A stretch of DNA of 64,000 bases from Sphingopyxis sp. Root154 (GTDB lineage Bacteria > Pseudomonadota > Alphaproteobacteria > Sphingomonadales > Sphingomonadaceae). The stretch's first letter is position 1. Every line of letters starts with the position of its first letter. This document shows, one piece after another, positions 1 to 7,832 of the stretch. The notes below the pieces were generated by a model, which searched no databases, was not told the origin of the DNA, and saw only the letters and a list, made by a program, of their open reading frames with translations. Location of the stretch: positions 2,022,450 through 2,086,449 of the forward strand of contig NZ_LMGI01000002.1 in NCBI RefSeq assembly GCF_001427105.1, read 5' to 3'. The translations under genes were made by a program, and so were the position numbers.

Positions 1-1889
1 TGGCCGACCTGTTCGATGATCGTCATCGCCATGCCATGTTCGAACGGCCATTCGGCGGCGGGGTTGGCGCGCACCGCCTGGTTGAGCAGGACCTCGACCT
101 CGGGGCTGAAGGTGACGACGGGCAGCGGCATCCGGCTCGGCACGATCGTCTGGACGATCAGCGCGCCGATGCGCTGGCGCACCGCTTCGATCAGGTCGAT
201 TTCGCCGAGCTGCTGCGGCGACAGCGCCACCATCGCCTCGGCAATCTTGCGGAAATCGCGCAGCGGCACGCGCTCGATGAGCAGGGATTTGCACAGGCTG
301 GCGACGCGCGGCAGCGAGTAACCCTGCGGGCTCAGATTCTGCGCGAGCTGCGGATAATGGGTCTTGAGATTGTCGATCAGCGCCTGCGCATCGTCGATAC
401 CGAACAGCTCGGCGGCGGCGCCGACGATGCTGTTGTTGAGGTGCGTCGCGACGACCGTCGCCGGATCGACGACGGTATAGCCCGCGGCGATCGCGTCATT
501 TTGCATCGCCTTCGGGATCCACAATGCGTCGAGGCCGAAGGTCGGGTCCTTGCACGGGCGGCCGATGACCTTGGTCACGAGGTCGCCCGAATCGAGCGCG
601 AGCATTTCGTTGGGGAAGACCTCGTCCTCGCCGACGATCACCCCGGCGACCGAGATGCGATAGACGTTGCCGGGCAGCGACAGGTCGTCGGTGACCTTCA
701 CCGGCGGCACGACGAAGCCGAGTTCCTTCGACAATTGGCGGCGGATGCCCGTGATGCGGGTCATCAGCGGCGAGCCCTTGCGTTCGTCGACGAGGGTGAC
801 GAGCGCATAGCCGATCTCGAGCTGGCACGCGCTCGCGTCGCTGACGTCGGCCCATTCGATAAGCGACGGGTCGGGTGCGGGGGCGGCGGGTTCGGGGAGG
901 TCGGCGACCGCGGCGGCGTTGCGGCGCAGCTGCCAGCCGATACCGAAGGACAGAGCCGCGGCGGGCAGGATCAGCATCTGCGGCATCGCCGGAACGATAC
1001 CGAGGATGAAGAGGATGCCGCCGACCGCCATCCAGATATTCGGCGAGGCGAACTGGCTGCCGATCTGGCCGCTGAGGTCGAAGGGCGAGGCGACGCGGGT
1101 GACGATCGCCGCGGCGGCGATCGACAGCAGCAGCGCCGGGATCTGGGCAACGAGTGCGTCGCCGATCGCGAGCGTGACATAGGTGCTTCCGGCTTCGGAG
1201 AAGGAAAGCCCGTGGCTGAAGATGCCGAGGATCAACCCGCCGACGATATTGACGAACAGGATCAAGAGGCCGGCGACCGCGTCGCCCTTCACGAATTTCG
1301 AGGCACCGTCCATCGAGCCGTAGAAATCGGCCTCGGTCGCGACTTCGACGCGGCGGGCCTTTGCTTCCTCGGGGCTGAGCAGTCCGGCGTTAAGATCGGC
1401 GTCGATCGCCATCTGCTTGCCCGGCAAGGCGTCGAGCGTGAAGCGCGCCGACACTTCGGAGACGCGGCCCGCGCCCTTGGTGATCACGATCAGGTTGATG
1501 ATCATCAGGACGAAAAAGACGAAAAGCCCGACGACATAGTCGCCGCCGATCAACACCTGGCCGAACGCCTCGATCACATGGCCCGCCGACGCCGTGCCTT
1601 CGTGGCCGTGGACGAGCACGACGCGCGTCGAGGCGACGTTGAGCGCGAGCCGGAACAGCGTCGCGAGCAGCAGTACGGTCGGGAAGGCCGAGAAATCGAG
1701 CGGTTTCGACGCCTGCAGCGCGACCATCAGAATCAACAGGCTGATCATGATGTTCGCGACGAAACTGATGTCGAGGATCAGCGGCGAGACCGGGATCACC
1801 ATCAGCCCGACGACGATCAGCATCCCCGCGGGCAGCGCCGATATGCCGGCGATGCGGCCGATGTTGGCGAGGTTGAAACCGCCGGTCAC
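1..1889 (-). CDS. flhA: Flagellar export gate protein FlhA (3' end outside window)
   Basis: FlhA is the large inner-membrane component of the flagellar type III export gate; it forms a nonameric ring whose cytoplasmic domain docks chaperone-substrate complexes. The visible 629 residues cover the N-terminal membrane half, with several hydrophobic helices, and much of the cytoplasmic domain. The family signature around residues 145-165 (RFTLDALPGKQM, then a D/E-rich stretch) is clear. FlhA is usually about 700 aa, so roughly 70 C-terminal residues lie beyond the left edge. The start is GTG, overlapping the TGA of the upstream lytic transglycosylase gene (GTGA), which suggests translational coupling. 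Transcription probably starts at the sigma-54 site before that upstream gene. Confidence 0.96.
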   Translation of the reverse strand, partial: MTGGFNLANIGRIAGISALPAGMLIVVGLMVIPVSPLILDISFVANIMISLLILMVALQASKPLDFSAFPTVLLLATLFRLALNVASTRVVLVHGHEGTASAGHVIEAFGQVLIGGDYVVGLFVFFVLMIINLIVITKGAGRVSEVSARFTLDALPGKQMAIDADLNAGLLSPEEAKARRVEVATEADFYGSMDGASKFVKGDAVAGLLILFVNIVGGLILGIFSHGLSFSEAGSTYVTLAIGDALVAQIPALLLSIAAAAIVTRVASPFDLSGQIGSQFASPNIWMAVGGILFILGIVPAMPQMLILPAAALSFGIGWQLRRNAAAVADLPEPAAPAPDPSLIEWADVSDASACQLEIGYALVTLVDERKGSPLMTRITGIRRQLSKELGFVVPPVKVTDDLSLPGNVYRISVAGVIVGEDEVFPNEMLALDSGDLVTKVIGRPCKDPTFGLDALWIPKAMQNDAIAAGYTVVDPATVVATHLNNSIVGAAAELFGIDDAQALIDNLKTHYPQLAQNLSPQGYSLPRVASLCKSLLIERVPLRDFRKIAEAMVALSPQQLGEIDLIEAVRQRIGALIVQTIVPSRMPLPVVTFSPEVEVLLNQAVRANPAAEWPFEHGMAMTIIEQVG

Positions 1890-2713
1890 GCCGCGCCTCC
1901 CGAAAGCGAAGCGAGCCGCCGATAGGCATCGGCGGCAAAGCCCATCGAGAGCTTTTTGGGCATAGGTTGAATATCCATCATCTGGAGGGGTGGGCGTCCG
2001 CCACCGGTGCCCGCGAGGCCGCTCGAACTGCTCGCCTCAGCGTGCCAGCCGGCGGGGGCGAAGGGCTTCATATTTTCGATCTTGCCGCCGTCCTCGAGCT
2101 TCACGCGAAAGCGTTCGCGGATCTCGGCGAGGCTGCGCATGCTGCCGTCGGGGGCGTAAAAGACCGACCGGTTCGCGGCCGCGGCCTCGGGCATCATCGA
2201 TGCGCCGGGCTGGTCGGGATTGGTTTCGAGTGCCGTCAGGAATTTGGCGGCGCCGCCGCTCCCGAGGAAATGCGCGAGATAAAGGTCGACGGGCTCGGCG
2301 CTGCGGCCGATCCGGCTTTCGATATAGTCGCGATTGTCGCCGGTCAGCGCGGCGGCCATGTTCGACGACGCCGTCGGGTCGTCGCGCAGGTCGAGGATCT
2401 GCTGGCGGAGCGCGGGATCGGCCACCGTCAACCGGCCCGACGCGTCGCGGCCGATCGCATCGGCGGCCCAGGCGAGGCCATGGTTTGCGCCATGGCGGTC
2501 GAGCGTCGCGAGCCAGGTCTGCTTGGTGAACTGATACAGCCCGCGCGCCGATGAGGTCGGCGCCTTCGCGGTCGGATTATAGCCGCTTTCGACGCGCGCG
2601 ACGTCGAACAGATAATCGAAATCGATCCCCGAGCGCGCCGACGCATTCTGCACCGCATCCATCACGGGGGCGGCGATGCGGGTCGAACCCTGGGGATTGT
2701 TGATTGCGTTCAT
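1886..2713 (-). CDS. Lytic transglycosylase (SLT family), flagellum-linked
   Basis: A 275-aa protein with a soluble lytic transglycosylase domain near its N-terminus. The catalytic-type glutamate is E42 in VARVESGYNP, followed by the SARGLYQFTKQTWL motif that builds the substrate cleft. Such enzymes open peptidoglycan for rod or machinery assembly. I see no clear Sec signal peptide, so export by the flagellar apparatus or non-classical secretion is possible. It is translationally coupled to flhA and has its own sigma-54 promoter. The FlgJ protein of this locus carries only the rod-cap domain, so this gene probably supplies the missing muramidase activity, as SltF does in other alphaproteobacteria (inference). 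Confidence 0.85.
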   Translation of the reverse strand: MNAINNPQGSTRIAAPVMDAVQNASARSGIDFDYLFDVARVESGYNPTAKAPTSSARGLYQFTKQTWLATLDRHGANHGLAWAADAIGRDASGRLTVADPALRQQILDLRDDPTASSNMAAALTGDNRDYIESRIGRSAEPVDLYLAHFLGSGGAAKFLTALETNPDQPGASMMPEAAAANRSVFYAPDGSMRSLAEIRERFRVKLEDGGKIENMKPFAPAGWHAEASSSSGLAGTGGGRPPLQMMDIQPMPKKLSMGFAADAYRRLASLSGGAA

Positions 2714-2745
2714 GGCTGTTGGTTCCGCTTGTTCAGCAGACCAAA

Positions 2746-2761
2746 AGCAATCATCGTGCCA
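2746..2761 (-). promoter_or_regulatory. Sigma-54 promoter for lytic transglycosylase-flhA
   Basis: On the minus strand this reads TGGCACGATGATTGCT, a full match to TGGCACG-N4-TTGCW with correct GG-to-GC spacing. It lies 33 nt upstream of the transglycosylase ATG. Confidence 0.85.
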
Positions 2762-2793
2762 TTTTGCAGAAACGGCTGGAAATTATGTGGTTA

Positions 2794-3102
2794 TCAGTAG
2801 CTTAAAGCCGCTCCGCGCGGACGGGTGCCACGGATCTCGTGGTTCTTGTCAATCCTCTGACGCGTCCAGTTCTTCAAGATATTGACGCGCATCGCGGCGG
2901 CTTCGAGCTGGCCGAGCGTCTTTCCGATTAGCGCGCGGGCGCGATGTTCGCTGCCCGCGGGGATATTCGCGCCACGAAACAGGATGACCGCGGTCGCGAG
3001 ATCCTCGGTCGCCGCGATTATCGCGCCGGCGTCATGCCCGTCGAGCGCGCCGACCAGTGTTTCAAGCCGCGATTCAATTTCTTCCATCTGCGCCAGCATC
3101 AT
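2794..3102 (-). CDS. FlgN-like flagellar export chaperone (tentative)
   Basis: A 102-aa, mostly helical, leucine/alanine-rich protein. No decisive motif is visible. Its length, its helical character and its position directly behind flgM fit FlgN, the cytoplasmic chaperone for the hook-filament junction proteins FlgK and FlgL. The ATG overlaps the flgM stop by 4 nt, so the two are coupled and share the FliA-type promoter upstream of flgM. The C-terminal ~25 residues are basic and poorly ordered (KNWTRQRIDKNHEIRGTRPR). It could also be an unrelated small flagellar protein; the assignment rests mainly on context. Confidence 0.55.
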   Translation of the reverse strand: MMLAQMEEIESRLETLVGALDGHDAGAIIAATEDLATAVILFRGANIPAGSEHRARALIGKTLGQLEAAAMRVNILKNWTRQRIDKNHEIRGTRPRGAALSY

Positions 3103-3395
3103 TCGGCCCCGCCGTGGAAATCGAGCATCGCGCTCGCGATGATCGCGGGATGCACGCCATAGCTGCCGTTGGCGATCGCCGTACGCAGCGACGCGACGCG
3201 CGCGATATCGACCGGCGGCGCCTGGTCGGCGAGGCTGCCCGCGAGGCGGGTCAGGCGAGCGGTCGGCAGATTGTCCTGCGCCGGCTGGAGCTGCGCCGGC
3301 GCGCGCATCGCGGTCGCCGCTTCGCTGGCGACCCTGCGCAGCGGGCCGGCACGGCCGATGCCGCCGACTGGTCCGATCTTGCTGTCACCTGACAT
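3099..3395 (-). CDS. flgM: Anti-sigma-28 factor FlgM
   Basis: FlgM binds the flagellar sigma factor FliA until the hook-basal body is complete and is then exported. The 98-aa product has the FlgM pattern: a disordered N-terminus and a C-terminal part with PPVDIARVASLRTAI, then NGSYGVHPAIIASAML. An in-frame ATG exists 12 nt further upstream, but a GGAGG ribosome site sits 5 nt before the ATG used here, which decides the start. The gene overlaps the FlgN-like gene by 4 nt and is preceded by a FliA-type promoter, the usual autoregulatory arrangement. Confidence 0.88.
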   Translation of the reverse strand: MSGDSKIGPVGGIGRAGPLRRVASEAATAMRAPAQLQPAQDNLPTARLTRLAGSLADQAPPVDIARVASLRTAIANGSYGVHPAIIASAMLDFHGGAE

Positions 3396-3448
3396 AAAAG
3401 CCTCCATCCGGTGCCGTCAGAAAAGTGACGACGCGGTTCACGAAGGCT

Positions 3449-3475
3449 TTAACGGACGCGGTTCCGGTCGATTAA
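3449..3475 (-). promoter_or_regulatory. FliA (sigma-28) promoter for flgM
   Basis: Minus strand: TTAA, a 15-nt spacer, then TCCGTTAA. This differs by one base from the GCCGTTAA -10 element seen before fliD. It lies about 55 nt upstream of the flgM start. Confidence 0.75.
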
Positions 3476-3488
3476 GGCCGCTCGCCGC

Positions 3489-3540
3489 AAAAAAGACAAA
3501 AGAAAGGCCCGGCGCCGTCGGAAAGCCGACAGGCCAGGCC
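3489..3540 (-). terminator. Rho-independent terminator after flgA
   Basis: On the minus strand a GC-rich hairpin (outer arms GGCCTGGC/GCCGGGCC, inner GTCGG-CTTT-CCGAC) is followed by a T-rich tract (TTTCTTTTGTCTTTTTT). It starts about 25 nt after the flgA stop and separates flgA from flgM. Confidence 0.8.
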
Positions 3541-3565
3541 CAGCGGGTGGGTAGTGAAGCCATTT

Positions 3566-4087
3566 TCAGTCGTGCAGGGTCGCCCGGCCGGCTCCGGTGA
3601 CGGTGGCGCTGAGCGTCGATTTGGCGTCGGCGCCACGCAGGGCAATCGTCTCGCCGACGCGGCCGTCCTGCGTCGCGACGGCGGCATAGCTGATCGAATA
3701 GGTTTCGGTCTCGATCGTCACGCGGACATTGTCGCCGCGGCGGATGACGGGCGCGCTTGCCGCGGGGCGCGCGAAGCTCGCCGCGACCGGCGATGCACCG
3801 GCAGGGGCGGTCATCGGTACGCGCAGGCGCCAGCCGAGCGAGGCGCAGCGGACCGCGAGCGTCTGGGCGTCGAGTGCGGTGACCGATGCCTGTTCGGGGC
3901 AGCGCGCGAGTTTGATGCGGCGGTCGACCGGGGCCGCATTCCGGCCCATGGCATTGGCGACCATGTCGGTCAGCACGTCGATCGTCTGCCAATCCTCATT
4001 GCCCTGCTGCGCCTGCGCCGTGATCGGGGGGGCGAGCGAAATGGCGGCGGCGCACGCGGCAAGGCGCGCGAGAATGTTACGGGACAA
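3566..4087 (-). CDS. flgA: Flagellar P-ring assembly chaperone FlgA
   Basis: FlgA is a periplasmic protein that helps FlgI assemble into the P-ring around the rod. The product is about 173 aa: a Sec signal peptide (MSRNILARLAACAAAISLAP... to about AQA), a cysteine-containing middle domain and a C-terminal SAF-like domain (APVIRRGDNVRVTIETETYS; then GRVGETIALRGADAKSTLSATVTG). The reading frame is open to an ATG 90 nt upstream. The TTG used here is preceded by AAAGGAG at good spacing and begins exactly at the signal peptide, so I prefer it. A sigma-54 promoter lies 40 nt upstream, divergent from the flgB promoter. Confidence 0.88.
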   Translation of the reverse strand: MSRNILARLAACAAAISLAPPITAQAQQGNEDWQTIDVLTDMVANAMGRNAAPVDRRIKLARCPEQASVTALDAQTLAVRCASLGWRLRVPMTAPAGASPVAASFARPAASAPVIRRGDNVRVTIETETYSISYAAVATQDGRVGETIALRGADAKSTLSATVTGAGRATLHD

Positions 4088-4126
4088 GGTCCATCTCCTT
4101 TGGTCCAAAATGGTCGCCGGATAAAT

Positions 4127-4142
4127 TGCAGGAAGCGTGCCA
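4127..4142 (-). promoter_or_regulatory. Sigma-54 promoter for flgA
   Basis: Minus strand TGGCACGCTTCCTGCA: 15 of 16 positions match TGGCACG-N4-TTGCW, with correct spacing between GG and GC. Confidence 0.78.
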
Positions 4143-4263
4143 GTCGCGGTTTGATGCGCGATTTCGCGGGGGTGCACGCGGCGTCGTCAGTTTTTTGACG
4201 AGCGGTGCGCAACGCTTTCATACAGGCATGTTAAACTACTGAAAAATATAAATAATTATGATT
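4143..4263. other. Divergent sigma-54 promoter spacer (flgA/flgB)
   Basis: About 120 nt between two outward-facing sigma-54 promoters. It has a strongly AT-rich patch (about 4230-4263), unusual in this GC-rich genome, and a small inverted repeat (TCGTCA-GTTTTT-TGACGA near 4184-4201). An activator or bending-protein site is plausible here, but no specific operator was identified. Confidence 0.4.
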
Positions 4264-4279
4264 TGGCACGACCATTGCA
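4264..4279 (+). promoter_or_regulatory. Sigma-54 promoter for the flgB operon
   Basis: TGGCACGACCATTGCA is a perfect match to TGGCACG-N4-TTGCW. It lies 66 nt upstream of the flgB start and probably drives flgBCDEFGHIJKL. Confidence 0.88.
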
Positions 4280-4345
4280 ACCTGCCTTGATGATTTTCCG
4301 CGCATCCGTGCCCAATCCGGTCCGGACCCCGGCGAAAGGAAGTTG

Positions 4346-4687
4346 ATGATGGCATCCGAGAAACTCTTTGGCCTGCACGCCACCGCGTTGCAGCTGCGCA
4401 GCCAGCGCATGATGATGCTCGCTTCGAACATCGCGAACTCCGCGACGCCGGGTTACAAGGCGCGCGATCTCGATTTCGCCAAGGCGCTCGACCTTGCGCA
4501 GCAGGGCGGCTCGACCGAGGGGGCGATCAGCTATCGCGTCCCGGTTCAGGCATCGCTCGACGGCAACACCGTGGAGATGGCAACCGAGCAGACGGCGTAC
4601 GCCGAAAACGCGCTCGCCTATCGCTCGAGCCTCTCGTTCCTCAGCGGGCGCATCAACACGCTGTCGCGCGCGCTGAAGGGCGAATGA
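4346..4687 (+). CDS. flgB: Flagellar proximal rod protein FlgB
   Basis: FlgB is a proximal rod subunit of the basal body. The 113-aa product has the N-terminal rod/hook signature (HATALQLRSQRMMMLASNIANSATPGYKARDLDF) and a typical helical C-terminus (YRSSLSFLSGRINTLSRALKGE). Three adjacent possible starts exist (TTG 4343, ATG 4346, ATG 4349); AAAGGA ends 5 nt before 4346, so 4346 is used. It is the first gene of the sigma-54-driven rod-hook operon, and its stop overlaps the flgC ATG by 4 nt. Confidence 0.95.
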   Translation: MMASEKLFGLHATALQLRSQRMMMLASNIANSATPGYKARDLDFAKALDLAQQGGSTEGAISYRVPVQASLDGNTVEMATEQTAYAENALAYRSSLSFLSGRINTLSRALKGE

Positions 4688-5094
4688 CGATGAACGGTAA
4701 TTTCTCCGTCTTCGACATCAGCGGCCGCGCGATGTCGGCGCAGCTCGTCCGATTGAACACCACCGCGTCGAACCTCGCCAATGCGGGAACGGTCGCGGGC
4801 AGCGAAGCGGGTGCGTTTCGCTCGCTGAAGCCCGTATTTCGCACGGTGATGGACGATCATGGCCGCGCGACGGTCCAGATCGACCAGGTCACGACCTCGA
4901 AAATGGCGCCGTCGAAACGCCACGATCCGTCGAACCCGCTCGCCGATGCCGACGGCAACGTCTGGGAAGCCGCGGTCGATAGCGCCGCCGAGCTGGTCGA
5001 GATGGTCGAGACCGCACGCCAGTATCAGAACAATGTCCAGGTCCTCGAAACCGCGAAAGGCCTGATCAACGAAACCCTCAGGATGGGACAGTAA
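4684..5094 (+). CDS. flgC: Flagellar proximal rod protein FlgC
   Basis: FlgC is the second proximal rod subunit. The 136-aa product has the N-terminal axial-protein motif (VRLNTTASNLANAGT) and the conserved C-terminal helix (ELVEMVETARQYQNNVQVLETAKGLI...LRMGQ). The length is normal for the family. The start codon overlaps the flgB stop (ATGA), and flgD begins 1 nt after its stop, so the three are clearly co-translated. Confidence 0.95.
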   Translation: MTMNGNFSVFDISGRAMSAQLVRLNTTASNLANAGTVAGSEAGAFRSLKPVFRTVMDDHGRATVQIDQVTTSKMAPSKRHDPSNPLADADGNVWEAAVDSAAELVEMVETARQYQNNVQVLETAKGLINETLRMGQ

Positions 5095-5095
5095 G

Positions 5096-5398
5096 ATGAG
5101 CGTCAACAGCATCACCAACAACAACCCCGTGATCCACCCCAAAGGCACCAGCCAGCAGATGGATCAGAGCGATTTCCTTCGCCTGATGACCGCGCAGCTG
5201 TCGCAGCAGGATCCGTTCAACCCGGTCGATAACCAGCAGATGGTCGCGCAGATGGCGCAATTCTCAAGCCTCGCCGGGATCAGCGAGACGAACACGGTGC
5301 TCTCGAAGATTTCGGAGCAGCTCACGGCGCAGACCCAGCTGCTCAAGGACATCAAGGCGGCCACGCCGGCGCCCACGCCGACGCCGCCCACCACTTAA
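5096..5398 (+). CDS. flgD: Flagellar hook cap protein FlgD, short form
   Basis: FlgD forms the scaffold at the growing hook tip. The conserved N-terminal part is present: MDQSDFLRLMTAQLSQQDP, FNPVDNQQMVAQMAQFSSLAGI. The protein stops at 100 aa with a Pro/Thr-rich tail (PAPTPTPPTT). FlgD proteins normally reach about 220 aa and carry C-terminal Ig-like domains that are entirely missing here. The reading frame ends with a normal TAA, and flgE follows 29 nt later with a good ribosome site. This therefore looks like a natural short form rather than a frameshift, though I could not check the family distribution. Confidence 0.9.
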   Translation: MSVNSITNNNPVIHPKGTSQQMDQSDFLRLMTAQLSQQDPFNPVDNQQMVAQMAQFSSLAGISETNTVLSKISEQLTAQTQLLKDIKAATPAPTPTPPTT

Positions 5399-5427
5399 GC
5401 TCCCCACCTTTCAGGAAGGATAAGTCC

Positions 5428-6255
5428 ATGTCATTCTTTACGTCGCTTTCGGGCCTCAAGGCTTCGCAGACCGATATGTCGGTCATCTCGAACAATATCG
5501 CCAACGCTGGCTCGGTCGGCTTCAAGCGCAGCAAGGCGCAATTCGGCGATATCTTCGCCTCGTCGCCGACGCAGTCGACGAAAACGATCGCGGGTCAGGG
5601 CACGCGCCTCAACGGCATCACCCAGCAGTTCACGCAGGGCTCGTACGAAGCGAGCGAGAAGACGCTTGACATGGCGATCGTGGGCGAGGGCATGTTCATC
5701 GTGAAGGGCAATCCGCCGACTGAAGCGATCACCTATACGCGCAATGGCTCGTTCGAACCCACGCCCGACGGCTATGTCATCGACACGACGGGTGCGAAAC
5801 TCCAACTCCTGCCCGTCGACGCCAACGGCAATGTCACCAACAACACGCTCGCCGGCGCCTTCGATCTCCAGTTGCCCGCAGGGGCGCCGACCGACCCGAC
5901 GTCGAAGCTGGTCAACGTCACGATCGGGCTCGACGGCCTCGTCACCGCGACCTTCGCGAACGGCGAAGACCAGAAGCTCGGCAAGGTCGCGATGGCGACC
6001 TTCCCGACGATGTCGGGCCTGCGCCCGACGGGCGACGCACACTGGCAGTCGACGGGCGAAAGCGGTCCGCCGACGATCGACGGCCCGACCAACGGGGCGA
6101 TGGGAGCGGTCCGCTCGGGCGCGCTCGAGCGCTCGAACGTCGATATCACCGAGGAACTGGTGATGTTGATGTCGGCGCAGCGCAACTTCCAGGCGAATGC
6201 CAAGGCGATCGAGGGCGCGTCGCAGCTGACCCAGACGATCATCGGCATGCGCTGA
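5428..6255 (+). CDS. flgE: Flagellar hook protein FlgE
   Basis: FlgE polymerises into the hook. The 275-aa product starts with FFTSLSGLKASQTDMSVISNNIANAGSVGFKRSKAQFGD and ends with DITEELVMLMSAQRNFQANAKAIEGASQLTQTIIGMR, both diagnostic of the hook/rod family. The middle contains TYTRNGSFEPTPDGYVID. At 275 aa it is short next to enterobacterial FlgE (about 400 aa), so the surface domains are reduced. An AGGAAGG ribosome site precedes the ATG. The FlgE identity follows from gene order (after flgD, before flgF). Confidence 0.92.
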   Translation: MSFFTSLSGLKASQTDMSVISNNIANAGSVGFKRSKAQFGDIFASSPTQSTKTIAGQGTRLNGITQQFTQGSYEASEKTLDMAIVGEGMFIVKGNPPTEAITYTRNGSFEPTPDGYVIDTTGAKLQLLPVDANGNVTNNTLAGAFDLQLPAGAPTDPTSKLVNVTIGLDGLVTATFANGEDQKLGKVAMATFPTMSGLRPTGDAHWQSTGESGPPTIDGPTNGAMGAVRSGALERSNVDITEELVMLMSAQRNFQANAKAIEGASQLTQTIIGMR

Positions 6256-6290
6256 CGCGCCGCTGACCGCCGCCTGCCGGGAGACTATCG

Positions 6291-7034
6291 ATGGACCGCC
6301 TTATCTACACCAGCCTTGCCGCGATGCGGGGCAGCATGTCCCGGCAGACGGCGATCGCCAACAATCTGGCGAACGCCCAGACGCCGGGCTTCCGCGCCGA
6401 CATGGCGAGCGCGCAGTCGCTGTGGCTCGACGGCGACGGGCTCGATGCGCGCGCCATGTCGTCCGAGGAAGTGCTCGGCGCCGACATGAAGGCGGGCACC
6501 GTCACCCAGACGGGGCGCGACCTTGACATCGCGATGCAGGGCGATGCGCTGCTCGTGGTGCAGGCGAAGAATGGCGAAGAAGCCTATACGCGCCGCGGCG
6601 ATCTTCAGATTTCGCCAAGCGGGCTGCTCACCACCGGTGACGGCAATCCCGTACAGGGCGGCCAGGGTCCGGTGACGATTCCGCCCGCCGACGCGATCAC
6701 GATCGACCAGGAAGGCCGTGTGTGGATCGTGCCGCAGGGCGGCGATCCCGAAAATCCGCAGGAGGTCGACCGGCTTCGGCTTGCGACCCCGACGGGATCG
6801 GACATCGCCAAGGGGCTCGACGGCCTGTTCCGCGTGAAGGGCGGGGGCATCCTGCCCGACGATCCCGAAGCGCGGCTTCTGACCCGCTCGATCGAAGGAT
6901 CGAACGTCACCGCAACCGCTGCGCTCGTCGAGATGATCGAGGCGAGCCGCAGCTGGGACACCCAATTGAAGATGATCGGCGACGTGCGCGACATGGACAG
7001 CGCGACCGCCAATCTGATGCAGCTTCCCCGTTAA
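6291..7034 (+). CDS. flgF: Flagellar rod protein FlgF
   Basis: FlgF is a proximal rod subunit. The 247-aa product opens with MDRLIYTSLAAMRGSMSRQTAIANNLANAQTPGFRADM and closes with EGSNVTATAALVEMIEASRSWDTQLKMI, the flagellar basal-body rod signatures. The length is normal. GGGAG lies 7 nt upstream of the ATG. It sits between flgE and flgG in the usual order. Confidence 0.94.
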   Translation: MDRLIYTSLAAMRGSMSRQTAIANNLANAQTPGFRADMASAQSLWLDGDGLDARAMSSEEVLGADMKAGTVTQTGRDLDIAMQGDALLVVQAKNGEEAYTRRGDLQISPSGLLTTGDGNPVQGGQGPVTIPPADAITIDQEGRVWIVPQGGDPENPQEVDRLRLATPTGSDIAKGLDGLFRVKGGGILPDDPEARLLTRSIEGSNVTATAALVEMIEASRSWDTQLKMIGDVRDMDSATANLMQLPR

Positions 7035-7046
7035 GGAGATTATGAA

Positions 7047-7832
7047 ATGAGTATCGGTGCCTTGCACGTCGCGCGGACCGGTCTGGATGCCCAGGGCTTC
7101 CGGATGCAGGTGATCGCCAACAACCTCGCCAACGTGAACACCACGGGCTTCAAGCGCGACCGCGCGAGCTTCGAGACGCTGAGCTATCAGTTGATGACCG
7201 CGCCCGGCGCGCCGTCGACAGCGGAAAACCGCTATGCGACGGGCCTCAACCTGGGCACCGGCGTCGCGCTCAACGGCACCGCCCGCATGGACACGCAGGG
7301 TACGTTCCAGACGACGGGCAACGGCCTCGACGTCGCGATCGACGGCGCCGGCTATTTCCAGATCGAAATGCCCGACGGGCGCACCGGCTATACTCGCGCG
7401 GGCAATTTCGGTCGCTCGCCCGACGGGACGATCGTGACCTCGGACGGCAAGCCGATGACCCCCGCGATCCAGATTCCCGAAGACGCCAGCAATGTGACGA
7501 TCGGGCAGGACGGCACCGTTTCGGCGACCGGCGCCGACGGCACCGCGCTCGAACTCGGGCGCATCGAGATTGCGCGCTTTGCCAATCCGGCGGGGCTGCA
7601 GGCAATCGGCGGCAATATGCTCGTCGAAACGCAGGCGTCGGGCGCGCCGCTGGTCGGCGGAGCGGGCGAGGAAGGCCGCGGTACGCTGCGCGGCGGGATG
7701 CTCGAAGGGTCCAACGTCAATGTCGTCGAGGAACTCGTCGACATGATCGAGACGCAGCGCGCCTATGAGGTCAATTCGAAGATGATCTCGGCCACCGACG
7801 AGATGATGAAAAATGCCTCGCAGACTCTCTAA
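7047..7832 (+). CDS. flgG: Flagellar distal rod protein FlgG
   Basis: FlgG builds the distal rod. The 261-aa product is very typical: ALHVARTGLDAQGFRMQVIANNLANVNTTGFKRDRASFE at the N-terminus and EGSNVNVVEELVDMIETQRAYEVNSKMISATDEMM at the C-terminus. Length and spacing are normal. Its 3' end overlaps flgH by 20 nt in another frame, so ribosomes probably re-initiate. Confidence 0.96.
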   Translation: MSIGALHVARTGLDAQGFRMQVIANNLANVNTTGFKRDRASFETLSYQLMTAPGAPSTAENRYATGLNLGTGVALNGTARMDTQGTFQTTGNGLDVAIDGAGYFQIEMPDGRTGYTRAGNFGRSPDGTIVTSDGKPMTPAIQIPEDASNVTIGQDGTVSATGADGTALELGRIEIARFANPAGLQAIGGNMLVETQASGAPLVGGAGEEGRGTLRGGMLEGSNVNVVEELVDMIETQRAYEVNSKMISATDEMMKNASQTL

